This document shows positions 44,594 through 54,151 of a stretch of DNA of 64,000 nt, piece by piece. The notes beneath the pieces were generated by a model. That model was not told the origin of the DNA. It saw only the letters and a list, made by a program, of their open reading frames with translations, and did not search any database. The stretch is from Allomuricauda ruestringensis DSM 13258 (GTDB taxonomy: Bacteria; Bacteroidota; Bacteroidia; Flavobacteriales; Flavobacteriaceae). Each line of letters starts with the position of its first letter. Position 1 is the first letter of the stretch. Where the stretch lies: assembly GCF_000224085.1 (NCBI RefSeq), contig NC_015945.1, positions 1,809,501-1,873,500 on the forward strand, in the 5' to 3' direction. The position numbers were made by a program, and so were the translations under genes.

Positions 44594-46051
44594 GTGAAAA
44601 ACATCATCCCAATATCATTTTTAGTCTTGATCCTTACTTTAGTTCCATTTTTGGGGTGCAATAATGTTCATGGATTAAAATCTCATCAATATCGAAATGG
44701 CCAAATTTCATCCACACGGGACATTTATTCAGATAGCATCCTTAAATATGTAAAGTACAACTATTCAACTTTGGCGTTGATGCATGTCAATGTTGTAGAT
44801 GGAACAGGTACGGTCTTAAAGGAAGATCAAACCATTGTAATTAAACACGGTTTGTTCGAATCCATTGGCGGGCATACCGAGATTAAAGTTCCAAGGAATG
44901 CAAAAATCCTAGATCTTAAAGGAAAAACCATTATACCAGGTATTGTGGGGATGCACAACCACTTACATATTCCAAGATTTCCCTTTGTAGGCGACATCGC
45001 CGCAAAACTCTATTTGGCATCGGGCATCACCACGATCCAGACCTGCGGTGCGGCATCACCCTATAGGGAACTGGAATTGTCCAAGGAAATAGAAAACGGG
45101 AATCGGATAGGACCCGATATAATTCCAAGTGCACCGTTTATTACAGGAAAAGGCGGTAACCCCAATATGATTGTTCCAAGAGATGATAAACATTTGAGAG
45201 ATACTATTCAGCATTGGATAAACCAAGGAGTAACTTGGTTTAAGGTGTACCGTAATACAACACCAAGGGACTTAAAAACAATTATTGATGTAGCTCATGG
45301 CAGTAAGGCCAAAGTGAGGGGGCATTTATGTGCCGCAACCTTTGAAGAAGCCACTAAATTGGGAATCGATGGTATTGAGCATGGCTTAAACAGTACCAGC
45401 GATTTTAGAACCAATAAAGCGTATGGCGTGTGCAATGGCGGCCGTTCTTATATGGATGAGCTTGTTGTGGAAAGTCCTAAAGTAAAAACCTTGCAACAGT
45501 TAATGATCGATAAAGAGGTGTTTTTAACATCCACGCTGTCCATTTATGAAGCCAGTATCCCCAATAGGGCTTATGCAGATAAAAGAACATTAAAGGCCAT
45601 ATCCCCTTCTTTATTGAACGAGTATAAAGAACGAAGGGAAAACTTTGATAAGAACATAAAAGATACCACCAGAAACAACAGATTAAAACGAATCATGCAA
45701 TTTGAATACCAGTACTTTAAAATGGGCGGTTTGTTATGTAGTGGAGCGGATGCTGGTAGGCACGTACTACCAGGTTTCGGTGATCAAAGAAATTACGAAT
45801 TACTCATTGAGGCTGGTTTTTCCACGCCAGAAGCTGTTCAGATTATGACGGGCAACGGTGCAAAAGCATTGGAACGTTCCGATATTGGAACCATTCAGGA
45901 AGGCAAAAGGGCCAATTTTGTAATCCTAAACGGAAGCTTGGAAAAAGATCCTACTATTATTGAAAAGGTCGAAACTGTTTTTAAAAATGGCGTTGGCTAT
46001 GATTCTGATTCAATTTTGGAAACCATAGAAGGGCAGTTTGCAAAAGAATAA
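44594..46051 (+). CDS. Amidohydrolase-family lipoprotein (imidazolonepropionase-like)
   Basis: The 485-residue protein starts at GTG, chosen because it directly precedes a lipoprotein signal ending VPFLGCNN. The metal-dependent hydrolase core shows GMHNHLHI (HxH metal site), a WFKVYRN segment that would carry the metal-bridging Lys, GHLCA and GIEHGL His ligands, and GADAGRH with the catalytic Asp. The composite beta domain is split between N- and C-termini (ILDLKGKTIIPG; GTIQEGKRANFVIL). It probably hydrolyses amide or cyclic amide bonds outside the cytoplasm; the substrate is unknown. It heads a run of exported hydrolase genes. Confidence 0.9.
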   Translation: MKNIIPISFLVLILTLVPFLGCNNVHGLKSHQYRNGQISSTRDIYSDSILKYVKYNYSTLALMHVNVVDGTGTVLKEDQTIVIKHGLFESIGGHTEIKVPRNAKILDLKGKTIIPGIVGMHNHLHIPRFPFVGDIAAKLYLASGITTIQTCGAASPYRELELSKEIENGNRIGPDIIPSAPFITGKGGNPNMIVPRDDKHLRDTIQHWINQGVTWFKVYRNTTPRDLKTIIDVAHGSKAKVRGHLCAATFEEATKLGIDGIEHGLNSTSDFRTNKAYGVCNGGRSYMDELVVESPKVKTLQQLMIDKEVFLTSTLSIYEASIPNRAYADKRTLKAISPSLLNEYKERRENFDKNIKDTTRNNRLKRIMQFEYQYFKMGGLLCSGADAGRHVLPGFGDQRNYELLIEAGFSTPEAVQIMTGNGAKALERSDIGTIQEGKRANFVILNGSLEKDPTIIEKVETVFKNGVGYDSDSILETIEGQFAKE

Positions 46052-46113
46052 CCCAATAGCATAATTTGAAAAACGACAAGAACCAAAATACACGAACTTA
46101 AACAGCATAAAAA

Positions 46114-47922
46114 ATGAAAAGAATTATTCAAATAGTTATTTATGTGGGAATTCTGTTCTTTGCAAGCTATAACTGTAATGCCCAAACACATCCTTTAGAC
46201 AAGAAAATTGATACTATTCTTGAGAAATACCAAGTACCGGGTGCAGCGATCGCTTTGGTGAATAAAGATACTGTTGTTTATAGCGGCTATTTTGGAAAGT
46301 CAGATATTAAAACTGGAAAAAGTGTTAATGAGAGAACCCAGTTTACAATTGGTTCCATTTCCAAAACATTTTTAGCCTTGGGTACAATGAAAGCACAAGA
46401 ACAAGGGAAATTGAACATTTCAAAACCTTTAAAAGAAGTCATTCCGTCATTTAATTTTACAAATGAATATAATGAGAATCAACCCTTAAAATTGATTCAT
46501 CTCCTGGAACATACTTCGGGTTTTGACGAAGCCCATTTTGATATTTTTGCCCGGACAGATTCCAATACCCCATTGCATACTGTACTCGCGCAAAGTCAAA
46601 GCGCTTTAACCACACGGTGGGCACCGGGAAGCTATTACAGCTATAATACGCTTAATTATATTGCGGCTGCCTATATTTTGGAGGAGAGCGTAAAGGGTTC
46701 TTTTGAAACCTTTATGACTAAACATATTCTCAACCCTTTAAAAATGGATGTTGCTACGTATCATCCTGCCGAAAATACCCACAGGGCCAAAGGATATGCT
46801 TCTTCTTTGGAAGAGCCTTTTCCCAATTTGCCGCAATGGCCCGCCGGGAGCCTGACCACTAATTTAAAAGGGATGCAAAACTTTACCCAACTTTTTCTCA
46901 ATGAAGGGACTTTTAAGGGAAATCGACTGGTTGAGGCCACATCGATTCAAGCTATGGAAACCCCGGAGTCCTCGCAACTCGCAAGAAATGGGGTTGATTT
47001 TGGTTACGGCAAAGGGTTGATGCAAGAGTTTGTAGGAAACGACATTTTTTATGGTCATAATGGGAGTTATGGCGGTTTTCTCTCAGAGTTTGGGTATTCA
47101 AAAAAACAGGACATTGGTTATATCATTCTTCTCAATGACAGAGACGCATCAAAAGCGATCAAAGAAATAAAGAAAGAATTACTGGCATCCTATAAAGTTA
47201 AGCCGGAGCCAGAGCCTGCAATAGCACCTCTAAATCTCGAAAAATTTGAAGGAGCCTATCAGCCCATAACGTTTAACGTAGAAGTGCTCTATCCATTTAT
47301 GCGTTTAATCGATTTACAAATAATGAATGCTGAAGGAAGTCACCTGATACAAACAAGTATGATGGGAGGTGCTGTTCAATGGATGCCGGTAGCGGATGGA
47401 ATATTCAAAAAAGACAACGAACCCCAAGCCACCACACTTTTTGTTGATGACAATGAAAGTACTATATGGTTGGGCGAAACTAGCTATCATAAAATTTCAA
47501 GAATGGGTGCTTACATTCAGTTCTATCTCGCTTTGCTGTGCGTTTTAATTGTAATTGTTTCGTTTTTCACCTTGGGGATTTTGTTGATACGAAAACTCAT
47601 ATTAAAAAGGACGATTACCAAAGGTATTCTTGTCAATTTTTCAGCAATACTTTTTTTGGTGATTGCTATTTCAGGCTTACTGTTTCTATATGATCCGGAA
47701 AAGCTCTATAGCTCGGGAGCGATAATATATTATTTGGGCAGCTGGCTATTCTTAATTGTTTCAGTATGGTCTTTTTACTACTTTATCAGCATCCTGTTAA
47801 AAAAAGCACGCTCGGGCAAGTTGATGCGTTTTCATACAGGAATTAGCAGTATCTCATGTATGATCATAGCATCGTATCTCCTGTATTGGGGGCTAATAGG
47901 TTTAAAGTTGTGGAACTATTAA
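46114..47922 (+). CDS. Serine hydrolase (beta-lactamase/PBP4 fold) with C-terminal membrane helices
   Basis: The 602-residue protein has a signal peptide (FASYNCNAQ). The class C beta-lactamase-like domain (about 25-350) shows the nucleophile motif SISKTF (SxxK), YSYN (YxN) and HNGSYGGF in place of the KTG element, plus LLEHTSGF. A linker leads to three or four hydrophobic helices (from about residue 468). This architecture suggests a membrane-tethered peptidase or esterase acting in the periplasm rather than a resistance beta-lactamase. It follows the amidohydrolase by 62 bp. Confidence 0.9.
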   Translation: MKRIIQIVIYVGILFFASYNCNAQTHPLDKKIDTILEKYQVPGAAIALVNKDTVVYSGYFGKSDIKTGKSVNERTQFTIGSISKTFLALGTMKAQEQGKLNISKPLKEVIPSFNFTNEYNENQPLKLIHLLEHTSGFDEAHFDIFARTDSNTPLHTVLAQSQSALTTRWAPGSYYSYNTLNYIAAAYILEESVKGSFETFMTKHILNPLKMDVATYHPAENTHRAKGYASSLEEPFPNLPQWPAGSLTTNLKGMQNFTQLFLNEGTFKGNRLVEATSIQAMETPESSQLARNGVDFGYGKGLMQEFVGNDIFYGHNGSYGGFLSEFGYSKKQDIGYIILLNDRDASKAIKEIKKELLASYKVKPEPEPAIAPLNLEKFEGAYQPITFNVEVLYPFMRLIDLQIMNAEGSHLIQTSMMGGAVQWMPVADGIFKKDNEPQATTLFVDDNESTIWLGETSYHKISRMGAYIQFYLALLCVLIVIVSFFTLGILLIRKLILKRTITKGILVNFSAILFLVIAISGLLFLYDPEKLYSSGAIIYYLGSWLFLIVSVWSFYYFISILLKKARSGKLMRFHTGISSISCMIIASYLLYWGLIGLKLWNY

Positions 47923-48077
47923 AATAGTGTAACAAAAGCTAAATAAATCACTCCTTTTGATAAAAGGTGCCACACTATCCATTTCCTAAAACTATGCAAT
48001 CTAAACTTCAACTGTTCTTTCTTTTATTTTGGTCAGAAGCCAAAAAAAGGGGAGCTTTAATTAAAACAGTATAGATT

Positions 48078-49106
48078 ATGTACCACCCAAGACTTTATGG
48101 AGACTTCTATGATATGGGACTTAAATATGGAAGCCTTCTTTTGGATAAAGCTAATTTTACGTTACCAAAAATAAGTAAGGGAAAATATGACTTTGGATTA
48201 GAGTCGTATAAAGAGTTGCAAAATTTTTATCCAGAAGTAATTGAAGAAATAAAAGGCTTCGCTAAAGGAATAAAAGATAAGCCAGAACATGTAGGCGCTT
48301 TTTTATTAAGCCTAGGTGTATTCAATACTACAGGACAATGCAGTGTATTTGCATTTAAGAACAACAGTTCGGTTGTTTTTGGAAGAAATTATGACATGCT
48401 CTATGCGTTTAAAAAGTTTACAGAAAGTAACTTAATTGCCCCTAAAGACAAATATGCGTATATCGGTCAATCAGATGTCTTCATTGGTCGTTCCGATGGT
48501 ATAAATGAAAAAGGATTAACCATTGCGATGTCCTTTGTAAATGGCAACAAAGTTCAACCAGGCATCAGTTTTCATTTTATGATAAGGAAAGTTTTGGAAG
48601 ATTGTAATTCCACAAAACAAGCGATTGAATTAATTCAAAACACAAAGGTTTCTTCAGCAAATAACTTTTTAATTGCCGATAGAACAGGAGATATTGCAGT
48701 TGTAGAATCATGTCCACAAATGAGCCTAGTTAGAAAACCAAACACCAACGAAAACTTTATCAGCATAACCAACCAATTCCAATTAGCTGAAATGAAGAAA
48801 TACGAAAAAGGAGGCGTTGCATGGAGCAAAAGTTTAGAACGTTACGAAGGTTTGGAAAAGCAATTAAGTAACATTACAAAAATAGACCTTACTAAAGCTA
48901 AAGAAATTTTATCCAATAAATGTGTGTGTTTGAATTTAAAGAAGCAGGGCTTTGGCACTATTTGGTCTGTTGTGTCCGACCTTAATGAATTAACGATCGA
49001 AAGAGCTGAGACCAAACCGAAAGTAACAAATTATAAAGCTGACACAAGGCTCAATTGGTGGTTGAGAAAGAGAGATGGTAAAATATTAAATACCCAAGAA
49101 AAATAG
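48078..49106 (+). CDS. C45-type / acyl-transferase-like Ntn hydrolase
   Basis: The 342-residue protein resembles linear-amide C-N hydrolases and acyl-CoA:6-aminopenicillanic acid acyltransferases. The expected autocatalytic nucleophile is C88 in TTGQCSVFAF, followed by VVFGRNYDML (Arg and Asp of the Ntn site), INEKGLTIAMSFV and a conserved NNFLIAD segment. Self-cleavage before C88 is the family rule. There is no signal peptide, unlike its neighbours. Amide substrates such as acyl peptides are likely; the exact one is unknown. It precedes the deacetylase by five bases. Confidence 0.87.
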   Translation: MYHPRLYGDFYDMGLKYGSLLLDKANFTLPKISKGKYDFGLESYKELQNFYPEVIEEIKGFAKGIKDKPEHVGAFLLSLGVFNTTGQCSVFAFKNNSSVVFGRNYDMLYAFKKFTESNLIAPKDKYAYIGQSDVFIGRSDGINEKGLTIAMSFVNGNKVQPGISFHFMIRKVLEDCNSTKQAIELIQNTKVSSANNFLIADRTGDIAVVESCPQMSLVRKPNTNENFISITNQFQLAEMKKYEKGGVAWSKSLERYEGLEKQLSNITKIDLTKAKEILSNKCVCLNLKKQGFGTIWSVVSDLNELTIERAETKPKVTNYKADTRLNWWLRKRDGKILNTQEK

Positions 49107-49111
49107 AGTAA

Positions 49112-50041
49112 ATGAAAAAGCAGCTTTTTATAATAATATTGTCTTTTTGTCTGTATTTAGGCTCTGCCCAGCAAAAATCCATTTCCATAACCATTGACGA
49201 TGTACCCAATACCACAAAGTACCAAAAGCACGGTTATCGCTCGCTGTTATTGAATTTGTTGGATTCCCTGGATGTTCCATTTACCATTTTCATCAACGAG
49301 GATAAGATTTTCAAAACAGATGCGGTAAACCGTAACAAAGCACTGTTGGAATCTTGGATCAAAAGAGATAGGGCACTGATCGGAAACCACACCTATAGTC
49401 ATCCCAGATATTCAGATGTCGGCCTGAACAGTTTTATTCAGGATGTTGAAAAAGGGGAAATCTTGACCAAGCAGTATATAGCAAAGTATGGCAAAGACCT
49501 TGCATATTTTCGGTTTCCCTTTAACGATTTGGGCAAAGATTCCATCCAACATACACAAATTAGGGAGTATTTAAAATTAAAGAATTACATAATAGCCCCT
49601 TTCACCGTAGAAAGCTCCGATTGGATGTTCGATTTTGTTTACCAGCATTATTTGGACAATGGGGAAATTGAGAAAGCCAAGGCAATAGGGAAACAATATG
49701 TTGAAAAGACCTTGGCCATGGTCGGATTTTTTGATGAAATGGCAAGAAGTTTATACGGACGTCCCGTAAAACATATCTATTTGTGCCACGATAATGCCAT
49801 TAATGCCGATTACTTGAGGGAAATTATTGCCCAACTCAAACAGGACGATTATAAAGTTGTGAGTTTTAAGGAATCGCTCACCGACCCAATTTATGATCAA
49901 GAGAACAGCTATTATAAAAAATGGGGCATCAGTTGGCTGTACCGATGGATGGATACACAGGGAGAACGTGTAAGATGGATGAAACAAGAACCTGATTTAT
50001 CTGAAATACAGGGCACGTATCAACAAATACTTGAAAATTAA
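49112..50041 (+). CDS. Exported polysaccharide deacetylase-family protein
   Basis: The 309-residue protein has a signal peptide (FCLYLGSAQQ). The NodB-like domain shows SITIDDVPN with the paired Asp residues, the metal motif GNHTYSHPRYSD (HxxxH), FRFPFND and a late HIYLCHDN segment with the second catalytic His. It would remove acetyl groups from envelope or exogenous glycans. The gene begins five bases after the C45-type gene, so they are cotranscribed. The substrate is unknown. Confidence 0.9.
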   Translation: MKKQLFIIILSFCLYLGSAQQKSISITIDDVPNTTKYQKHGYRSLLLNLLDSLDVPFTIFINEDKIFKTDAVNRNKALLESWIKRDRALIGNHTYSHPRYSDVGLNSFIQDVEKGEILTKQYIAKYGKDLAYFRFPFNDLGKDSIQHTQIREYLKLKNYIIAPFTVESSDWMFDFVYQHYLDNGEIEKAKAIGKQYVEKTLAMVGFFDEMARSLYGRPVKHIYLCHDNAINADYLREIIAQLKQDDYKVVSFKESLTDPIYDQENSYYKKWGISWLYRWMDTQGERVRWMKQEPDLSEIQGTYQQILEN

Positions 50042-50103
50042 CTCCTATTTGGATCATGGTGTGATTTTTACCAAAAGCTAAACTCGACTATCAAGCATTT
50101 ATT

Positions 50104-51807
50104 ATGACCAAAAAACTTTTTATAGTACCATTATTGGCAATACTGTTCTCTTTTTGCTCCCCAAAAAAGTCAAAATTTGAAACGGATGAACTCATCGGGG
50201 TATGGTCCGGATTATTATTTCAAACTGAATCAAAATACGATTCCTTGGTCCTGTCACCTGCAAATGACCCCATCGAAGCCCGTTTGTACTCGAAGGGCAA
50301 GGAAACCGTTCACCATATCATCAAAAAAGGAACAGATTTAAATTTCAAGGATTCCTCAGGTTTCCGTTTTGATGCTTTTCTGTCCCATAATGAAAAAACT
50401 TTGCATGGAGTGCTTACCCATGACCTATGGGCACAAAGCCTCGATTTTGAAAATTTGGGGAACCAATGGGTCACCAAAATCCATAAACCGGAAATGATTG
50501 ACACTGATTATATTGTCTATTTGGAATTCCACCAAGATTCTACCGGTAAGGTGCAGGCCAATATCCAAAGCAATAAGGAAAATAGGGAGCTGCATTTTAC
50601 AATCGATGAGGTTTTGATCGAAGGAAACCATATCGATTTCAAGATTACGAATGACCGTTTCGGGATTTCGGCCGTGTACGACCCAGAGAAAAAGAATATA
50701 GCCCTTACGTATGGCAATACAGGTGGAAGAAGAGAAATACAGTTGAAAAAGCTCAACGATGATGAATTGGAAGGCTATTTGCCAAAATCGCCCCATGAAA
50801 ACTACGTATACAACATTCCAGAAGCCCCCGATTCCACTATGCAAACGGCTTCTTTGGAAGATGTAGGTATCGATAGGTCGCTTTTGGACCTTATGGACCC
50901 GAAGAACAACAAAAACCTGGAACACATCCATAGTATTCTGATCACCAAGGACGGAAAACTTGTACTTGAAGAATATTTTCACGGATATCACAGGGAATAC
51001 ATCCATGATGTTCGGTCCGCATTTAAATCCATGGCGTCCTTGGCGATGGGCAGGGCCATGATGAAAAACGATGAGCTAAACGTTGAAAATGCCATTTTGG
51101 ACTACTATCCTGAATATAACATTGATGATGTCCAGAAGAAAAACATCACCGTTCATCACTCCTTGACCATGAGTACGGGCATACAGTTGGAGGATGAAGA
51201 TAAGATGCAATGGGAGCACGATGACTGGGTGGGGCACAAACTCAACCTCCCCATGGCACATGAGCCCGGGGATGTTTACGAATACTCCTCTGGGGGCAGC
51301 AACCTATTGACCGGGGTCATTCAAAAATCGGTTGACACCTATCTTCCCCTTTTTATTTATGAGGAACTATTGTTGCCCATGGAAATCCATAAATTTCAAA
51401 TGCTTACATCGCCACAGGGGAGGGGATATTTGGCCGGCTCATTTTATATGCGCCCCATTGACTTTGCCAAGTTTGGATTATTGGTGCTCAACAAGGGAAA
51501 ATGGAACGGGGAACCGTTGATTTCGGAATCATGGATAGAGAAGTCCGTCACACCCCATATAAAAGGCAGTTGGCCCAAAAACGCTGATTATGGGTATTTG
51601 TGGAGGCTACTGGAACGTGAAATAGACGGAAAACAGATGAAAACCATTGAGGCTTGGGGCAATGGAGGCCAATTTCTCATCATAATTCCTGAAATTGAAA
51701 TGACCATTACTATTACAGGGGGCAACTATAATTTATTCCCGGACATGGAAGACCGTCCTTTTTCAATTTTAAACGAATACATATTACCTGCTGTTCAATT
51801 AAAATAG
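50104..51807 (+). CDS. Serine hydrolase lipoprotein (beta-lactamase fold)
   Basis: The 567-residue protein has a lipoprotein-like signal (LLAILFSFCSPKK). Residues about 25-240 form an N-terminal beta domain without clear family. The C-terminal beta-lactamase-like domain (about 260-560) shows RSAFKSM (SxxK), YEYSSGGSN (YxS) and GNGGQF as the third element. It is likely an envelope peptidase or esterase. It is not closely similar to the other serine hydrolase in the cluster, which has membrane helices. It lies 63 bp after the deacetylase gene. Confidence 0.89.
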   Translation: MTKKLFIVPLLAILFSFCSPKKSKFETDELIGVWSGLLFQTESKYDSLVLSPANDPIEARLYSKGKETVHHIIKKGTDLNFKDSSGFRFDAFLSHNEKTLHGVLTHDLWAQSLDFENLGNQWVTKIHKPEMIDTDYIVYLEFHQDSTGKVQANIQSNKENRELHFTIDEVLIEGNHIDFKITNDRFGISAVYDPEKKNIALTYGNTGGRREIQLKKLNDDELEGYLPKSPHENYVYNIPEAPDSTMQTASLEDVGIDRSLLDLMDPKNNKNLEHIHSILITKDGKLVLEEYFHGYHREYIHDVRSAFKSMASLAMGRAMMKNDELNVENAILDYYPEYNIDDVQKKNITVHHSLTMSTGIQLEDEDKMQWEHDDWVGHKLNLPMAHEPGDVYEYSSGGSNLLTGVIQKSVDTYLPLFIYEELLLPMEIHKFQMLTSPQGRGYLAGSFYMRPIDFAKFGLLVLNKGKWNGEPLISESWIEKSVTPHIKGSWPKNADYGYLWRLLEREIDGKQMKTIEAWGNGGQFLIIIPEIEMTITITGGNYNLFPDMEDRPFSILNEYILPAVQLK

Positions 51808-51843
51808 GCGCTTACATCATCAAATCAAAAATGATATAAAAAA

Positions 51844-52545
51844 ATGAAAAAACAGCTTCCAATAATCAACTTCACCTTTCTGATTGTTTTGACTTGCTTT
51901 TTCTTTTATGACAGACAGGTCAATAACATTGAAACATTCAAAGAAATTCAGGCAGAAAGACTCAGCATAATTGATTCAGAGGAAAACTTATACATTTCAA
52001 TTAGCAACCCCGAAAAACAAGCATTGGCCACTACCCATGGTATTCCACACAACCCAGGTTCCAAAAGAGACTTGCCTGGAATCATATTTTTTAATCGTGT
52101 CGGAGATGAAGTCGGAGGTATCTATTATGATGGAACTGATGAAGAGAATTTTGCAGGCATCACTTTTGACCAGCAAAAAAATGACCAAATAATGGCCATT
52201 ATGAAAGATGAGTACCTGGAAGGAGGCGAGTGGAAAAGGTGGTATGGCATGTTCTTTAGGGAACGGTCCGATTCAATTCGGGTGGAAAAATTGTACGAGC
52301 AATTTCTTGAACGGACAAAATCAATGACAAAACCAGAAAAAGATGCTGAATATTTGAAATTTAAAAAACACATGGACTCCGAAATCAATGTGTACAGAAT
52401 GTTCCTAGGTCGTGAAGAAAACAAGAATACAGGTTTGTTTATTTATGATTCAAAAGGAAATGAACGGATTAAAATTTATGTAGATGAATTGGACAATACC
52501 CAGTTTGAGATTATTGACAAAAATGGAAATAATACAACCTACTAA
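51844..52545 (+). CDS. Membrane-anchored protein of unknown function
   Basis: The 233-residue protein has one N-terminal hydrophobic helix (NFTFLIVLTCFFFY), likely an uncleaved anchor. The soluble part has repeated beta hairpins with Gly/Asp turns (FNRVGDEVGGIYYDG, LFIYDSKGNERIKIYVDE) around a charged helical middle. No family is recognised. It lies 37 bp after the serine hydrolase on the same strand and looks like part of the same transcription unit. Confidence 0.65.
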   Translation: MKKQLPIINFTFLIVLTCFFFYDRQVNNIETFKEIQAERLSIIDSEENLYISISNPEKQALATTHGIPHNPGSKRDLPGIIFFNRVGDEVGGIYYDGTDEENFAGITFDQQKNDQIMAIMKDEYLEGGEWKRWYGMFFRERSDSIRVEKLYEQFLERTKSMTKPEKDAEYLKFKKHMDSEINVYRMFLGREENKNTGLFIYDSKGNERIKIYVDELDNTQFEIIDKNGNNTTY

Positions 52546-52649
52546 AAAACTCTTCGGCAATGGCAATAATTTTAGTTCATCGGGTCGTGCTCAGAGAATT
52601 ATTGAATTTTTGGAAGATGACTGGTTTTACGTGTAAAAAAAATAAGCTG

Positions 52650-53774
52650 ATGAAGTTAAATAAAATACTTAAAAACATGTTATTGGCCGTTTTTGGGGCC
52701 ATTTCAATGACCACATTTTCACAGAACGTGTCTTTCCAAAATGCAGACGGTTTCTTTTCCATAGGCACCCAATCCAACCGAACTGCATCCATAACCTTGG
52801 TCGATGTGGACAAAGATGGTGATCTGGACGCCCTTGTTGCCAATGGACGACATTGGGCGGAACAAAATTACATCTACTACAATGATGGAAAAGGCGGTTT
52901 TAAAATGGCACGGCCCATCGGTAATTTTCTGGACGCCTCATATGCCATCAAGTCGGCCGATTTCAACAATGACGGTTTCATGGATATTGCCGTTGCCAAC
53001 GACAATATTCCAAACACCCTGTATTTCGGTACTGAAAACAATCGCTTCACGGAGCGAACGTCCTTTGGGACCATATCACCATCACGGAACCTTGAAATCG
53101 CCGATGTGGACAATGATGGGGATATGGATTTGGTCATATCGAACAGAAAGGCCAAAAACGAGATTTGCTTGAACGACGGTCAAGGTAACTTTACAACTGT
53201 TCTCCATTTTGGTGATGGGTCGGACCAAACCATCCAAACATTGGTGACCGACATCAACAATGATGGTCGCCAGGACCTGATAACCGCCGAGAGACAGGGC
53301 AAGAACAAAATCTACCTCGGTGATGAAAAGCTGTCATTCACCCAGGTTCTGGAATTTGGCAATGAAAATGTTGAAACGCGTTCCATAGGCATTGCCGACA
53401 TGAACAAGGATGGCTTTCAGGACATAGTTACTGGAAATTTGGAGGCAAAAAACACCATTTATTTGGGCAATGAAAGGTTGAACTTTGACAAAACCCTTGA
53501 ATTGGGAAGTGAACGTTCCACCTATTCCATACAAGTTGCCGATCTGGACCAAGATGGCCACATGGATATTGTTGAAGGGAATTCCGAGGGGAGGAATTAT
53601 GTGTTTTTGGGTAAGGAAGATATGGATTTTCAAGAAATTGGTCTCAGGGAAGACCTCGAAGATGATACCTATCATATTGCCATTGGAGATTTGAACAATG
53701 ATGGACTACCAGACATTGTGGAAGCAAATTCGGGAGCTTGGAATTTGTATTACAGAACCTTAAAAAGCAGATGA
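52650..53774 (+). CDS. Exported FG-GAP/VCBS-repeat beta-propeller protein
   Basis: The start at 52650 is chosen because it gives a clean signal peptide (MLLAVFGAISMTTFSQN); an upstream in-frame ATG at 52560 adds 30 residues before it. The 374-residue mature-type chain has about seven FG-GAP/VCBS units with Ca-binding loops (DVDKDGDLDALVANG, DFNNDGFMDIAVAND, DVDNDGDMDLVISN, DINNDGRQDLI, DMNKDGFQDIV, DLDQDGHMDIV, DLNNDGLPDIV). It probably folds as a seven-bladed propeller that binds a protein or glycan. It ends the same-strand hydrolase run. Confidence 0.88.
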   Translation: MKLNKILKNMLLAVFGAISMTTFSQNVSFQNADGFFSIGTQSNRTASITLVDVDKDGDLDALVANGRHWAEQNYIYYNDGKGGFKMARPIGNFLDASYAIKSADFNNDGFMDIAVANDNIPNTLYFGTENNRFTERTSFGTISPSRNLEIADVDNDGDMDLVISNRKAKNEICLNDGQGNFTTVLHFGDGSDQTIQTLVTDINNDGRQDLITAERQGKNKIYLGDEKLSFTQVLEFGNENVETRSIGIADMNKDGFQDIVTGNLEAKNTIYLGNERLNFDKTLELGSERSTYSIQVADLDQDGHMDIVEGNSEGRNYVFLGKEDMDFQEIGLREDLEDDTYHIAIGDLNNDGLPDIVEANSGAWNLYYRTLKSR

Positions 53775-53998
53775 AGTAAACCCGTGAATGGAACCCCTGG
53801 AGTTTGGCCGATCAAACAATAGAACAAAAACCCCAGCAATCTTAAGTAAAGAAATTATAAGTCAGGGTATTTGCTGCGAATTGGTTGTCAGCATTTTAAT
53901 TTGCACAATAGTCTGTTTTTTCTTGCCTTAAAATCAACTTTCTAAGGTCGAACTCACCTTATACTAAAAATAGTATCTGTTTAGATTGCCGCAACAAC
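53775..53998. other. Intergenic region before the putative island
   Basis: No gene is visible. It lies between the FG-GAP gene and the left boundary elements of the restriction-modification island. Confidence 0.4.
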
Positions 53999-54028
53999 AA
54001 AAAAGCTCCGATTTCTCAGAGCTTTTTT
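53999..54028. terminator. Terminator-like hairpin at the left island boundary
   Basis: AAAAAAGCTC and GAGCTTTTTT are exact reverse complements around a 10-base loop. It lies three bases before a copy of the tRNA-Asp 3' end, the same order as the terminator of the intact tRNA gene at 57644, so it may be the original tRNA terminator displaced by integration. Confidence 0.75.
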
Positions 54029-54031
54029 CGG

Positions 54032-54044
54032 GGTCTGGACGGGA
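54032..54044. repeat. Putative att site: 13-bp copy of the tRNA-Asp 3' end
   Basis: GGTCTGGACGGGA matches 57694-57706 exactly and in the same orientation. Those bases are the acceptor arm and start of the T arm of tRNA-Asp. The spacing between the copies is 3662 bp. Confidence 0.6.
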
Positions 54045-54151
54045 ACAATCTTTTGAAGTTTCTAGGCACTTGTAGAAGTTGAACTTAAATTGTTACCAGT
54101 AAATCTTCAAATAAGGGTAGACTTAACTTGGTCTAAAGATATTAGAGACCA

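Noticed and set aside
50425..51006. A 193-residue minus-strand open frame opposite the serine hydrolase gene
   Set aside because: It overlaps a well-supported gene and shows no domain or start signal.
46114..51807. Beta-lactam resistance genes
   Set aside because: Both serine hydrolases have architectures (membrane helices; large N-terminal domain) typical of general envelope hydrolases, so resistance is not supported by sequence alone.
52560..52649. Longer start for the FG-GAP protein
   Set aside because: The extra 30 residues would bury the clear signal peptide that starts at 52650.
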